Translations under genes and position numbers: made by a program | Notes under the pieces: generated by a model | Seen by the model: only the letters and a program-made list of their open reading frames with translations | Told to the model about the DNA's origin: nothing | Databases searched by the model: none | In this document: one piece after another, positions 36,217 to 44,689 of the stretch | Position numbering within the stretch: position 1 is the stretch's first letter | Layout: each line of letters starts with the position of its first letter | Source of the DNA: Rhodococcus sp. 4CII | GTDB taxonomy: Bacteria > Actinomycetota > Actinomycetes > Mycobacteriales > Mycobacteriaceae | Direction of reading: 5' to 3' | DNA: 64,000 nt | Assembly (NCBI RefSeq): GCF_014256275.1 | Contig: NZ_JACCFE010000002.1 | Coordinates: forward strand, 868,001 to 932,000

Positions 36217-37449
36217 CTACGCGATCGGCGGGCCGACCCTCGCACTGAACAATTGGGCGTGATCGGTCCCCGCTGTCACCACCACTTCGGGGTCCTGGGC
36301 CGCGATCCAGACCGCGTTGCCCTGAGTCAGATCGAGGGAATCGGATCCGCATCGCAGCTCCACCGAACCCGATGTGCACAGCAGGATGTGCGGTCCCTCC
36401 GTGTCGAGGCGGTGCTCCGCGGGGCCGTCCGGCGACAGGTCGATCCGTGCGAGCACGAACTCCGGCGCCGGCGTCGAGTACACGAATTCGCCACTGCCCG
36501 GGCACTCTTGCGCCTCCAGGATCGGAATGTCGACGGTGTCGAAGTCGAGGACACGCAGCAACTCCGGAACGTCGACGTGCTTGGGAGTGAGTCCCCCGCG
36601 CAGCACGTTGTCGGAGTTGGCCATGATCTCCACGGCCATACCGTGCAGGTAGGCGTGGAGATTGCCCGCGTCGAGGTACAGGCCCTGCCCCGGTTCGAGA
36701 GTGACCCGGTTCAGCAGGAGCGCCGCGAGCACACCCGCGTCCCCGGGGTACACCTCGCTCAATTCGAGGGCCGTGCGTATCTCCGCCGCGAACTCCCCGT
36801 CCTTGGTGTTCGACAGGTAGTCGACGCAGCCGTCGAGCACCCGCGGCATCAGCGCGCCGAGCACCGGCTGCGGCAGCGTGATCCATGTGGTGAACAACGC
36901 GCGGAGACCGTCCGAGTCGGGTTGCCCCGCAATCAGTCCGACATACGGCTGCAACTCCGGGACCGCGATCGCCTCGAGCAGCTTGACGGTGCGCTGCGGA
37001 TCCCGGAAACCGGCGAGCGCGTGGAACCGGCTGAGCGCCACCACCAGTTCCGGTTTGTGGCTGGCGTCCTTGTAGTTGCGGACCGGCGACTCGAGTGGGA
37101 TGCCCGCGTCGTTCTCCCGCGCGAATCCCTCCCAAGCCTGTTCCGCGCTCGGGTGCGCCTGCAACGACAGGGGCTCCTCCGATGCGAGCAACTTCAGCAG
37201 AAACGGGAGACGCTCGCCGAACGACTCCACACTCCTCTTCCCGAGTTGGCGTTCGGGTTCCGAATGCACCAGGTCCAGAAGCGACCGGGGCCCCTCGTCG
37301 GTGAGGACGCGGGCCGGATCGCCGGGGTGCGCGCCCAGCCAGAGTTCCGCCTCCGGATGTGCCGTCGGAACCGGAAGTCCGCGCAGCTGAGCGATGGCTG
37401 TGCGCGATCCCCATGCGTAGGACCGAAGCGCACCTTCGAGTCGGTGCAC
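36217..37449 (-). CDS. manA: Mannose-6-phosphate isomerase, class I
   Basis: The 410-residue zinc enzyme interconverts fructose-6-phosphate and mannose-6-phosphate. Visible motifs are 'SYAWGSRTAIA', 'AELWLGAHP' and 'SLQAHPS' (zinc ligands), and 'GLYLDAGNLHAYLHG', the catalytic cupin block. It supplies mannose for GDP-mannose, lipoarabinomannan and glycoproteins. The GTG start at 37449 overlaps the stop of the upstream SIS gene by one base (TAGTG), so the genes are coupled in a manB-SIS-manA operon, as in Rv3257c-Rv3255c. Confidence 0.95.
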   Translation of the reverse strand: MHRLEGALRSYAWGSRTAIAQLRGLPVPTAHPEAELWLGAHPGDPARVLTDEGPRSLLDLVHSEPERQLGKRSVESFGERLPFLLKLLASEEPLSLQAHPSAEQAWEGFARENDAGIPLESPVRNYKDASHKPELVVALSRFHALAGFRDPQRTVKLLEAIAVPELQPYVGLIAGQPDSDGLRALFTTWITLPQPVLGALMPRVLDGCVDYLSNTKDGEFAAEIRTALELSEVYPGDAGVLAALLLNRVTLEPGQGLYLDAGNLHAYLHGMAVEIMANSDNVLRGGLTPKHVDVPELLRVLDFDTVDIPILEAQECPGSGEFVYSTPAPEFVLARIDLSPDGPAEHRLDTEGPHILLCTSGSVELRCGSDSLDLTQGNAVWIAAQDPEVVVTAGTDHAQLFSARVGPPIA

Positions 37450-38528
37450 TAGATACCACCCATCAATTGCAGATACGCCGCAGTCATGTCGAGCCGGCCG
37501 ACGAGAACCGCCGCCTGTTCCAGTTCGGGACGCTGCGAGGCGACCTGCCCCTCGTCGGACGACGCGACGACGAGGTCGGCGTCGCCCAGGACCATGATCT
37601 TGCGTTCGGTGAGCATGCGGTCCGCATCTGCCGAGAACACGAACGTGCGGACCGGGCTCGCCGGCGACGGACCGTCCAGTTCGGGATCGTGGAATATCGA
37701 GTCGTGCGCTGCGAGCGCCTGGTCGACGCGGAACGCGCCCGCTGCGCTCAGGACGTCGGGCAGCTCGGACGCGGTGGCCACCCGGCCCGCGTGCAGGAGC
37801 GCCTCGGCGCCGTGCCGGGCCAGCTCCACCGTGCTCTCCGAATCGCCGGTGAGCACGATGCGCCGCCCCTGCATGCGGGAGGCCAGCGACTTCGCCGGAT
37901 TGTGGAACACCTCGCTGTTCGGCCTGTCGCGCAGCGCCTCACCGTCGACGGCGTCGGCGAGTTGCTCGAGGTCGGGGACCTCGTCGCCCCAGCGCTCCGA
38001 ACCGACCACCCGCAGGACGGCGAGCAGGACGGCGAAGTACCGCAACAGACCGTGCCGTGTGAGAGCATGCACCCGCGGCGCGAACATCACGACCCGCCCC
38101 GCGGCCGCCGCCTGCAGAGGTCCCTCGTCCGGTGCCGCCACCACCACTTCGGCGCCGCGCCGCACGGCGGCATCGATGGCCTGCACGAGCCGAGGGTCGC
38201 CGGCGTCGTCGCCGGCCACGACGACCACGTCGAGCGGGCCGACCCACACGGGAGTGCGGGTGGTGCGCAGCAGCGGGAATCCGATCCGTTCGGCGAGGAC
38301 CGCGGTGAGGATCGCCGCACCGCGGCTGGCCCGGCCGGCACCGGTGACCACCACGACACTGCGCGGCCGCAGCCCGTGCAGTCGCTCGAGGGTCCCTTCC
38401 TCGACCGCGGAGCGGGTCGCCCGGATCTGGGCGCCCCCCATCGCCGCGGACCGCAGGACGCCCTCGGTGTCCGCGGCGACCAATGCGTCCCCGTCGTCCA
38501 GATCGAGCAGGGGCGTCGGCGCTGTCAT
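37449..38528 (-). CDS. SIS-domain phosphosugar isomerase-like protein (Rv3256c homologue)
   Basis: The 359-residue protein has two SIS-like halves: 'SVVVVTGAGRASRGAAILTAVLAE' begins a sugar-phosphate-binding loop, and 'RIVLTGDSESTVELARHGAEALL' the second. Catalytic residues are not obvious, so it may be a binding or regulatory protein in mannose metabolism. It always lies between manA and manB in this lineage. The ATG at 38528 is used; upstream in-frame sequence is not conserved-looking. Confidence 0.8.
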   Translation of the reverse strand: MTAPTPLLDLDDGDALVAADTEGVLRSAAMGGAQIRATRSAVEEGTLERLHGLRPRSVVVVTGAGRASRGAAILTAVLAERIGFPLLRTTRTPVWVGPLDVVVVAGDDAGDPRLVQAIDAAVRRGAEVVVAAPDEGPLQAAAAGRVVMFAPRVHALTRHGLLRYFAVLLAVLRVVGSERWGDEVPDLEQLADAVDGEALRDRPNSEVFHNPAKSLASRMQGRRIVLTGDSESTVELARHGAEALLHAGRVATASELPDVLSAAGAFRVDQALAAHDSIFHDPELDGPSPASPVRTFVFSADADRMLTERKIMVLGDADLVVASSDEGQVASQRPELEQAAVLVGRLDMTAAYLQLMGGI

Positions 38529-38606
38529 GACACCGCACCCCCTTTCTTCGTCAGTGCACGCCACATTCGCAGCACGAGCAGAATCCGTTAGTTCCAACTA
38601 TGGCAG

Positions 38607-39974
38607 TCAGGCTCGGACGATGCCCAATATCTCGGTAACGAGTGCATCTACGTCTGCCTTCGTGGGCGCTTCGACGTTGAGTCGCAGCAGCGGTTCGGTG
38701 TTGGACGCACGCAGGTTGAACCATGCATTGTCCGTCAATTCGACCGTGACACCGTCCAGCCGGTCCACGCCTGCTGTGCGATCGGTGAATGCCGTCACCA
38801 CCGCCTCCGTCCGCTCGGCCGCGTCCGCGACGGTCGAGTTGATCTCTCCCGACGCCGCGTACCGCTCGTACTCGGCCATCAGCTCGGACAGCGGGCGATC
38901 CTGCTCCCCCAGAGCCGCAAGGACGTGCAGTCCGGCGAGCATGCCCGAATCGGCGCCCCAGAAATCGCGGAAGTAGTAGTGCGCGGAGTGCTCGCCTCCG
39001 AAGATCGCACCCGTCTCAGCCATCTGCTGCTTGATGAACGAGTGCCCCACCCGGGTGCGCACCGGGTGTCCGCCCAGCTCCGTGACCAGTTCGGGCACCG
39101 CGCGGGAGGTGATCAGGTTGTGGATGACGGTCGCGCCGGGCTCCTTGGCCAGCTCGCGCGCGGCGACGAGCGCCGTCACCGCGGACGGCGACACCGGGTT
39201 GCCGAGCTCGTCGACCACGAAGCAGCGGTCGGCGTCGCCGTCGAAGGCCAGACCGATGTCCGCGCCGGTCTCCCGCACGTACCGCTGCAGGTCCACGAGG
39301 TTCGCGGGGTCCAGCGGATTCGCCTCGTGGTTCGGGAACGTGCCGTCGAGCTCGAAATACAGCGGTTCCAGCTTCACCGGCATCGGCTCGAACACGGCGG
39401 GAACCGTGTGGCCGCCCATGCCGTTGCCTGCGTCGACGGCAACCGTCAGCCGACGGAGGTCAGAGAGGTTCACGAGCCCGCGGACGAAACTCGCGTACTG
39501 ATCGAGGACGTCCTCCTCGGATACCGTGCCGGGGGCGCCGTCGTACTCCGGAACCCCGTCGATGACCTCGGCTGCAATCGTGGCGAGGCCCGTTTCCTGC
39601 CCCACCGGCTTGGCGCCGGCGCGGCACAGCTTGATCCCGTTGTACTTCGCGGGGTTGTGGCTCGCCGTGAACATCGCACCCGGGCAGTCGTACAGCCCCG
39701 ACGCGAAGTACAGCTGGTCGGTGGATGCGAGACCGACGAGGACGACGTCGAGACCCTGAGCGGTGACGCCGTCGGCGAACGCGCGGGCCAGTTCCGGGGA
39801 GGATGCGCGCATGTCGTAGCCGATCACGACCTTCGTGGCGCTCTCCTCGCGAACGAGCCGGGCGAATGCGCCACCCACGTCCTGCACGAACGCGGCGTCG
39901 ATGAGTTCACCGACGACACCCCTCACGTCGTAAGCCTTGATCACGGCATGAACGGACTCGGCTGATCGCGCCAC
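38607..39974 (-). CDS. manB: Phosphomannomutase/phosphoglucomutase
   Basis: The 455-residue alpha-D-phosphohexomutase converts mannose-6-phosphate to mannose-1-phosphate. The phosphoserine loop is 'FTASHNPAKYNGIK', the metal loop 'FDGDADRCF', the sugar loop 'GGEHSAHYYF' and the phosphate-binding loop 'RASNTEPLLRL'. The N-terminus 'VIKAYDVRGVVGE' is diagnostic. The GTG at 39974 has AAAGGAG at 9-base spacing; it gives the expected length. Synteny matches Rv3257c (manB/pmmA). Confidence 0.95.
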   Translation of the reverse strand: MARSAESVHAVIKAYDVRGVVGELIDAAFVQDVGGAFARLVREESATKVVIGYDMRASSPELARAFADGVTAQGLDVVLVGLASTDQLYFASGLYDCPGAMFTASHNPAKYNGIKLCRAGAKPVGQETGLATIAAEVIDGVPEYDGAPGTVSEEDVLDQYASFVRGLVNLSDLRRLTVAVDAGNGMGGHTVPAVFEPMPVKLEPLYFELDGTFPNHEANPLDPANLVDLQRYVRETGADIGLAFDGDADRCFVVDELGNPVSPSAVTALVAARELAKEPGATVIHNLITSRAVPELVTELGGHPVRTRVGHSFIKQQMAETGAIFGGEHSAHYYFRDFWGADSGMLAGLHVLAALGEQDRPLSELMAEYERYAASGEINSTVADAAERTEAVVTAFTDRTAGVDRLDGVTVELTDNAWFNLRASNTEPLLRLNVEAPTKADVDALVTEILGIVRA

Positions 39975-40077
39975 TTCTGTTTTCTCCTTTACGAGCACCA
40001 GTGCTGGCGCAAGCCTAATGCCTGCCCGTTGCGGGCACGGCACGCCGCGGACCTCGGGCCCGGGACGAGCTGGGACT

Positions 40078-40473
40078 TCAGTTGGCAGGGTCGGGAAGAA
40101 CCCGCAGGTGACCGCGGCGACCGGTGCGCGCCGGGCCGGGATGGGTGCCGGTCTCCGCACGATCCTCGGTGGACACGGACCGTTCGGACCGCCCGCGATC
40201 GCCGAGACCCGCTTCCCGCACGGCTTCCGCCAGCGCGGTCAGATCGTCCTCGTCCGGAGTGCTCGACGAAAATCCGCCCTCGTAGCGAACCAGTTCCCAG
40301 CCCTTGGGTGCGGTGATCCTCGACGCATGCGTTTCGCACAGATCCCACGAGTGCGGCTCGTCGACCGTCGCGAGCGGGCCGACGACGGCAGTGGAGTCCG
40401 AGTAGACGTACGTGAGCGTCGCGACAGCGGGGTTCTTGCACCCGGGGCGGCAGCATCGACGCAGAGATCTCAC
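40078..40473 (-). CDS. DUF3499 zinc-binding-type protein (Rv3258c homologue)
   Basis: The 131-residue protein starts 'VRSLRRCCRPGC', with Cys pairs here and in 'WDLCETH', which could hold a metal ion. The middle 'TLTYVYSDSTAVVGPLAT' is the DUF3499 signature. The tail is charged and disordered. Function unknown; the family is restricted to actinobacteria and lies beside manB and whiB2. The GTG at 40473 is fixed by a TAGGCT hexamer 8 bases upstream and by the family N-terminus. Confidence 0.88.
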   Translation of the reverse strand: MRSLRRCCRPGCKNPAVATLTYVYSDSTAVVGPLATVDEPHSWDLCETHASRITAPKGWELVRYEGGFSSSTPDEDDLTALAEAVREAGLGDRGRSERSVSTEDRAETGTHPGPARTGRRGHLRVLPDPAN

Positions 40474-40481
40474 AGCTAGGG

Positions 40482-40487
40482 AGCCTA
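40482..40487 (-). promoter_or_regulatory. Leaderless -10 element (TAGGCT) of the DUF3499 gene
   Basis: TAGGCT on the minus strand, 8 bases before the GTG at 40473. The divergent element for the next gene lies 54 bases away. Confidence 0.6.
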
Positions 40488-40540
40488 GCCCCACGGGGGC
40501 CCGACACCTACTCGGACACACCGAGAGTGTGCGGCTGTCG

Positions 40541-40546
40541 TAATGT
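40541..40546 (+). promoter_or_regulatory. Leaderless -10 element (TAATGT) of the Rv3259-like gene
   Basis: TAATGT, 7 bases before the ATG at 40554. It supports that ATG over the longer frame starting at 40527. Confidence 0.5.
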
Positions 40547-40553
40547 CCACACC

Positions 40554-41045
40554 ATGTCCAGAGCACGACGCAGGCGTCCCGTCACCACCCGATCCGTCGA
40601 CCGACGGGGACGTGGGATCCGCGGGTCCGTGTTCCCTCCGGACGCGCCGGCGCGTCGAAGCCGCGCGGAGAAATTCGACCTCGTGGTCCTGGAAGCGTTC
40701 GCGCCGATCGATGCGCGCTGGCGCGAGCGGCTGACGAAACTGGACATCGCCGTCGACGAGGTCCCGAAGATTCATGCGCTCGACCCGGATTCGGTCAACT
40801 GGCCCGCCGAGGTCGTGGCAGACGGCCCCGTGCCGCTGTCGCGTTTGATCCCCGCGGGTATCGACCGCCACGGGGCCACGACGCGGGCGCGGGTCGTCCT
40901 GTTCCGGCGACCGCTGGAACAGCGCGCCAAGGACCCGGACGACCTCACCGACCTGGTGCACGACGTGCTCGTACAGCAGGTGAGTACGTATCTCGGGGTC
41001 GAACCCGAAGTCATCGACCCGGACTTACCGGGCGACGAAGACTGA
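40554..41045 (+). CDS. Zincin-like family protein without a recognisable HExxH (Rv3259 homologue)
   Basis: The 163-residue protein has a basic N-terminal tail and a domain resembling the short 'metallopeptidase family' annotated for Rv3259. Blocks 'FDLVVLEAFAPIDARWRERL' and 'IPAGIDRHGATTRARVVLFR' are typical. Where true members carry the zinc motif HExxH, this one has 'LVHDVLVQQVSTYLG', so catalysis is doubtful. It is divergent from DUF3499 and converges on whiB2 with a one-base gap. Confidence 0.75.
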   Translation: MSRARRRRPVTTRSVDRRGRGIRGSVFPPDAPARRSRAEKFDLVVLEAFAPIDARWRERLTKLDIAVDEVPKIHALDPDSVNWPAEVVADGPVPLSRLIPAGIDRHGATTRARVVLFRRPLEQRAKDPDDLTDLVHDVLVQQVSTYLGVEPEVIDPDLPGDED

Positions 41046-41046
41046 C

Positions 41047-41517
41047 CTAGACGATCCCCCGCTTCAGGCGCCGGCGCTCACGCTCCGACAGGCCACCCCA
41101 GATTCCGAACCGCTCGTCGTTGGCCAATGCGTAGTCGAGGCATTCGTCCCGGACCTCGCAGCCCAGGCAGATACGCTTCGCTTCCCTGGTGGACCCTCCC
41201 TTTTCCGGGAAGAAGGCCTCAGGGTCGGTCTGCGCGCACAGCGCGCGTTCCTGCCACTGATCCTCGATGGTCTCGAAAAGCTCGTCGAAACCGGTCACCA
41301 GACTCAACGCGGGCCGAGTGCCCGTCGTCTCGACTTCCTGTGCGACGAGTTCCGGCACAGGACTGTGATTCACACGGCCTTCTTGCACAACATTGTCTTC
41401 TTGCACACAGACTTCTCGAGCAAAGACGCTGTCCACTGCGCCTGCTTCGGAATTGGTCTGCGGTTCGTCGCTTACTGTGCTCCAGCGAGTCTCCGACTCA
41501 ACCTGCTCATTGGGCAT
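41047..41517 (-). CDS. whiB2: WhiB2/WhmD, septation-associated Fe-S transcription factor
   Basis: The C-terminal ~70 residues are a full WhiB domain: Cys94, Cys117, Cys120 and Cys126, the 'FGIWGGLSERERRRLKRG' turn and basic tail. WhiB2 is essential for septum formation in mycobacteria. The ATG at 41517 has a strong GGTGAGGAGG site, giving 156 aa. That is longer than M. tuberculosis WhiB2 (89 aa) because of an acidic N-terminal extension (about 1-85) rich in Glu, Val and Thr with an extra Cys37. A perfect SOS box lies 80 bases upstream. Confidence 0.92.
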   Translation of the reverse strand: MPNEQVESETRWSTVSDEPQTNSEAGAVDSVFAREVCVQEDNVVQEGRVNHSPVPELVAQEVETTGTRPALSLVTGFDELFETIEDQWQERALCAQTDPEAFFPEKGGSTREAKRICLGCEVRDECLDYALANDERFGIWGGLSERERRRLKRGIV

Positions 41518-41596
41518 CGTTCCGCCTCCTCACCTGTGATAGCGCAGAAAATTTCGATTGATCATGAACCCCGAACCGAACACCCCTGCCACCCCT

Positions 41597-41612
41597 TCGA
41601 ACAGCTGTTCGA
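41597..41612. promoter_or_regulatory. SOS box (LexA site) between whiB2 and fbiA
   Basis: TCGAAC-N4-GTTCGA matches the mycobacterial/actinobacterial LexA consensus at every position. With flanking bases it is an 18-bp perfect palindrome, TTCGAACAGCTGTTCGAA (41596-41613). It is 80 bases before the whiB2 start and about 180 bases before fbiA, so whiB2 is the likelier target. That would tie division control to DNA damage. Confidence 0.85.
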
Positions 41613-41779
41613 ATTGATCCCCGCTGCAAGTGATTCCACGCCCGCAACGTTGGAATGACATATTTGTGATTAGACACGCCCAGCGTGTCGCGGTCAAGCT
41701 AAGCGTCGAAAGTCCATTACTATTTCGCGCTCTCGAATCACCCGGGGGAAGCACTTCCGGGAAGGCGGCGCCCACCGCC

Positions 41780-41785
41780 TAGGCT
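41780..41785 (+). promoter_or_regulatory. Leaderless -10 element (TAGGCT) of fbiA
   Basis: TAGGCT, 6 bases before the GTG at 41792. It is identical to the hexamers before the lipid kinase, DUF3499 and birA genes. Confidence 0.6.
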
Positions 41786-41791
41786 TGCATC

Positions 41792-42757
41792 GTGAACGTG
41801 ACTGTATTGGTTGGTGGGGTCGGTGGGGCCCGGTTCCTGCAGGGGGTGCGCAGCCTGCTCGGTGCGGATTCTGCGGATCGGATCACCGCGGTGGTCAACG
41901 TCGGTGACGACGTGTGGATGCACGGTCTGCGGATCTGCCCGGACCTGGACACCTGCATGTACACCCTCGGTGGGGGTATCGATCCCGAGCGAGGGTGGGG
42001 GCATGCGGGCGAAACCTGGAATGCCAAGGAGGAACTCGCCGCGTACGGGGCGAAGCCGGAGTGGTTCGGGCTCGGCGACCGGGACATCGCCACGCACCTG
42101 ATCCGCTCGCAGATGCTGCGCACCGGGTATCCGTTGTCGGCGGTGACGGAGGCGTTGTGCAACCGGTGGCAGCCGGGGGTGACGCTGCTCCCGGTGACCG
42201 ACGATCGTAGTGAAACTCACGTCGTGATCACCGATCCCTACGACGGGGAGCAGCGGGCGATCCACTTCCAGGAGTGGTGGGTTCGGCACCGCGCGCAGGT
42301 GCCGACGCACAGCTTCGCGCACATCGGCGCCGAGCAGGCCACCCCGGCACCGGGGGTGCTCGCGGCGATCGAGAACGCCGACATCGTGTTGCTGGCTCCG
42401 TCCAATCCGGTGGTCAGCGTCGGGGCGATCCTCGCGGTCCCCGGGATCCGGGGTGCGTTGCGGACCACCGCGGCGAAGGTGGTCGGGATCTCCCCGATCA
42501 TCGGCGGAAAACCGTTGCGCGGCATGGCCGACGCCTGCCTCGACGTCATCGGTGTGGAGACCTCCGCGGAAGCGATCGGCCGCTGGTACGGGGCGCGGAG
42601 CGGGACCGGGATCCTCGACGGCTGGCTGATTCACGACACCGATTCCGCCGAGGTGCCCGGGGTGGCGGTGGCCGCGGTCCCGCTGCTGATGACCGACCCG
42701 GACGTCACCGCGGCGATGGTTCAGGCCGCGTTCGATGTGGTGAGGGTGACCCGATGA
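41792..42757 (+). CDS. fbiA: 2-phospho-L-lactate (phosphoenolpyruvate) transferase, F420 biosynthesis
   Basis: The 321-residue CofD/FbiA-fold protein starts 'VLVGGVGGARFLQGV', the nucleotide-binding glycine loop, followed by 'VNVGDDVWMHGLRICPDLDT' and 'LAPSNPVVSVGAILAVPG'. It moves the phospho-carboxylate group from LPPG/EPPG onto Fo to give F420-0 (dehydro-F420-0 in mycobacteria). Its stop overlaps the fbiB start (ATGA), as in Rv3261-Rv3262. The GTG start follows a leaderless promoter. Confidence 0.95.
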   Translation: MNVTVLVGGVGGARFLQGVRSLLGADSADRITAVVNVGDDVWMHGLRICPDLDTCMYTLGGGIDPERGWGHAGETWNAKEELAAYGAKPEWFGLGDRDIATHLIRSQMLRTGYPLSAVTEALCNRWQPGVTLLPVTDDRSETHVVITDPYDGEQRAIHFQEWWVRHRAQVPTHSFAHIGAEQATPAPGVLAAIENADIVLLAPSNPVVSVGAILAVPGIRGALRTTAAKVVGISPIIGGKPLRGMADACLDVIGVETSAEAIGRWYGARSGTGILDGWLIHDTDSAEVPGVAVAAVPLLMTDPDVTAAMVQAAFDVVRVTR

Positions 42758-44115
42758 CCGACCCCACCGCCGTGCGGCGTGATCACGCGCCCGGCGGGAC
42801 GATCGAGATCGTCCCGGTGACCGGGCTGCCGGAGTTCCGGCCCGGCGACGACCTGGCCGCGGCGATCGTCGCGGCGGCGCCGTGGCTGCGCGACGGGGAC
42901 GTCCTGGTGGTCACCAGCAAGGTGTTCTCGAAGGTCGAGGGCCGGATCGTGACGTCCCCGACCGACCCCGAGGAACGGGACGCGGCCCGCCGCCGGCTGG
43001 TCGAGCAGGAAGCGGTGCGCGTCGTCGCACGCAAGGGCCGGACCCTGATCACCGAGAACCGGCTCGGGATCGTCCAAGCGGCGTCCGGGATCGATGGTTC
43101 CAACGTCGACGGTTCCGAACTCGCTCTGCTGCCGGAGGATCCGGACGGCAGCGCCGCCGCCCTGCGCGAGACGATCCTCGCCGCCCTGGGGGTGACCGTC
43201 GGCGTGGTGGTCACCGACACCATGGGCCGGGCGTGGCGCAACGGGCAGATCGACGCCGCGATCGGCGCGGCCGGTGTTCCGGTGCTGCACGGCTACGCCG
43301 GCGCGGTGGACGGCCAGGGCAACGAACTGCTGGTGACGGAGGTCGCGGTCGCCGACGAGATCGCCGCCGCCGGTGACCTCGTCAAGGGCAAACTCGGTGG
43401 GGTCCCGGTCGCGGTGCTGCGCGGTCTGGACCTGCCCGACGACGGGTCCCGGGCCCGCCAGTTGATCCGCGGCGGCGCCGAGGACCTGTTCTGGCTCGGC
43501 ACCGCCGAATCCGTCGAGATGGGACGGTCGGAGGCGGTGCTGCTGCGCCGCTCGGTGCGGGAGTTCGCCGACGACCCGGTCGACCCGGCGGCGGTGCGGG
43601 CGTCGATCGCGCAGGCGCTGACCGCTCCGGCGCCGCACCACACCCGGCCGGTCCGGTTCGTGTGGGTCCGCACCCGCGCGGTCCGCGACGAATTGTTGTC
43701 CCGGATGGCCGAGCAGTGGCGCGGCGACCTCACGTCCGACGGCCTGAGCGCCGATGCCGTGCAGGCGCGGGTGGCCCGCGGGAACATCCTGTGGGATGCC
43801 CCGGAGGTGATCGTCCCGTTCTGCATCCCCGACGGCGCCCACGACTATCCCGATCCGCGGAGGCGGGCGGCGGAGGCAACGATGTTCACCGTCGCGGTCG
43901 GTGCGGCGGTGCAGGGTCTGCTGGTGTCGTTGGCGACCAAGGGAATCGGGAGCTGCTGGATCGGTTCGACGATCTTCGCCGCCGACACCGTCCGCGACGT
44001 CCTCGACCTGCCCGCGGACTGGCACCCCCTCGGCGCGATCGCGGTCGGTCACCCCCTCGAACCACTGACACCCCGCACCGCCGCCGACCCCGGCGACGCC
44101 CTGATCGAGAAATAA
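42754..44115 (+). CDS. fbiB: Bifunctional F420:gamma-glutamyl ligase / dehydro-F420 reductase
   Basis: The 453-residue protein has the two-domain FbiB architecture. The N-terminal CofE-type ligase (about 1-245) contains 'DVLVVTSKVFSKVEGR' and 'VVTDTMGRAWRNGQIDAAIG'. The C-terminal nitroreductase-fold FMN domain (about 260-450) contains 'RRSVREFADDPVD' and 'GIGSCWIGSTIF'. It adds glutamates to F420-0 and reduces the dehydro form. Full length for the mycobacterial type. It is coupled to fbiA and followed after 11 bases by a Nudix gene. Confidence 0.95.
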   Translation: MTDPTAVRRDHAPGGTIEIVPVTGLPEFRPGDDLAAAIVAAAPWLRDGDVLVVTSKVFSKVEGRIVTSPTDPEERDAARRRLVEQEAVRVVARKGRTLITENRLGIVQAASGIDGSNVDGSELALLPEDPDGSAAALRETILAALGVTVGVVVTDTMGRAWRNGQIDAAIGAAGVPVLHGYAGAVDGQGNELLVTEVAVADEIAAAGDLVKGKLGGVPVAVLRGLDLPDDGSRARQLIRGGAEDLFWLGTAESVEMGRSEAVLLRRSVREFADDPVDPAAVRASIAQALTAPAPHHTRPVRFVWVRTRAVRDELLSRMAEQWRGDLTSDGLSADAVQARVARGNILWDAPEVIVPFCIPDGAHDYPDPRRRAAEATMFTVAVGAAVQGLLVSLATKGIGSCWIGSTIFAADTVRDVLDLPADWHPLGAIAVGHPLEPLTPRTAADPGDALIEK

Positions 44116-44126
44116 CCCGTCGAGCC

Positions 44127-44675
44127 ATGAGCGCCGAATCACTACACCGAACCGCGACCGCCGCGCTCGAGGGCTGGAAGACCCTCGACGAGAACGACGA
44201 ATCGCTGCGGCACACCATGCTCGCGTTCCTCGCGTCGGCGCCTCTCGGCTGCCTGCGTGAATACGCACCCGGACACATCACGGCGTCCTCCCTCGTCCTC
44301 GACGAGGGAGGATGTCATGTGCTTCTCACCCTGCATCCTCGGGTCGGCCGGTGGATCCAATTGGGTGGGCACTGTGAGCCTTCCGACGACACGGTCGTCG
44401 ACGCCGCGCTGCGGGAGGCGTGCGAGGAATCGGGAATTCCCGACCTCCGGATCGACCCGGACCTGCTGTCGGCGCACACCCACCCGATCACGTGTTCACT
44501 CGGACAGCCGACCCGGCACCTGGATCTCCGATTCCTCGTCCGCGCGCGTCCCGATGCGCACATCGTGCGAAGCTCCGAATCGACGGATCTCCGGTGGTGG
44601 CCGGTCGACGCGCTGCCGCCGAACGCGGAGAAGGCGACGATCGACCACCTCGTGCACGTGGCCGGACTGCGGTAG
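44127..44675 (+). CDS. Nudix hydrolase-family protein
   Basis: The 182-residue protein has a helical N-terminus and a Nudix domain with 'WIQLGGHCEPSDDTVVDAAL' leading to 'REACEESG'. One extra residue lies between the glycines and the REACEE helix compared with the canonical Nudix box, but the metal-binding Glu residues are present. It probably hydrolyses a nucleoside diphosphate derivative. The close position behind fbiB suggests a link with F420 chemistry, but this is inference. It converges on the guanylyltransferase gene. Confidence 0.85.
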   Translation: MSAESLHRTATAALEGWKTLDENDESLRHTMLAFLASAPLGCLREYAPGHITASSLVLDEGGCHVLLTLHPRVGRWIQLGGHCEPSDDTVVDAALREACEESGIPDLRIDPDLLSAHTHPITCSLGQPTRHLDLRFLVRARPDAHIVRSSESTDLRWWPVDALPPNAEKATIDHLVHVAGLR

Positions 44676-44689
44676 CGGCGCTACGCCTC

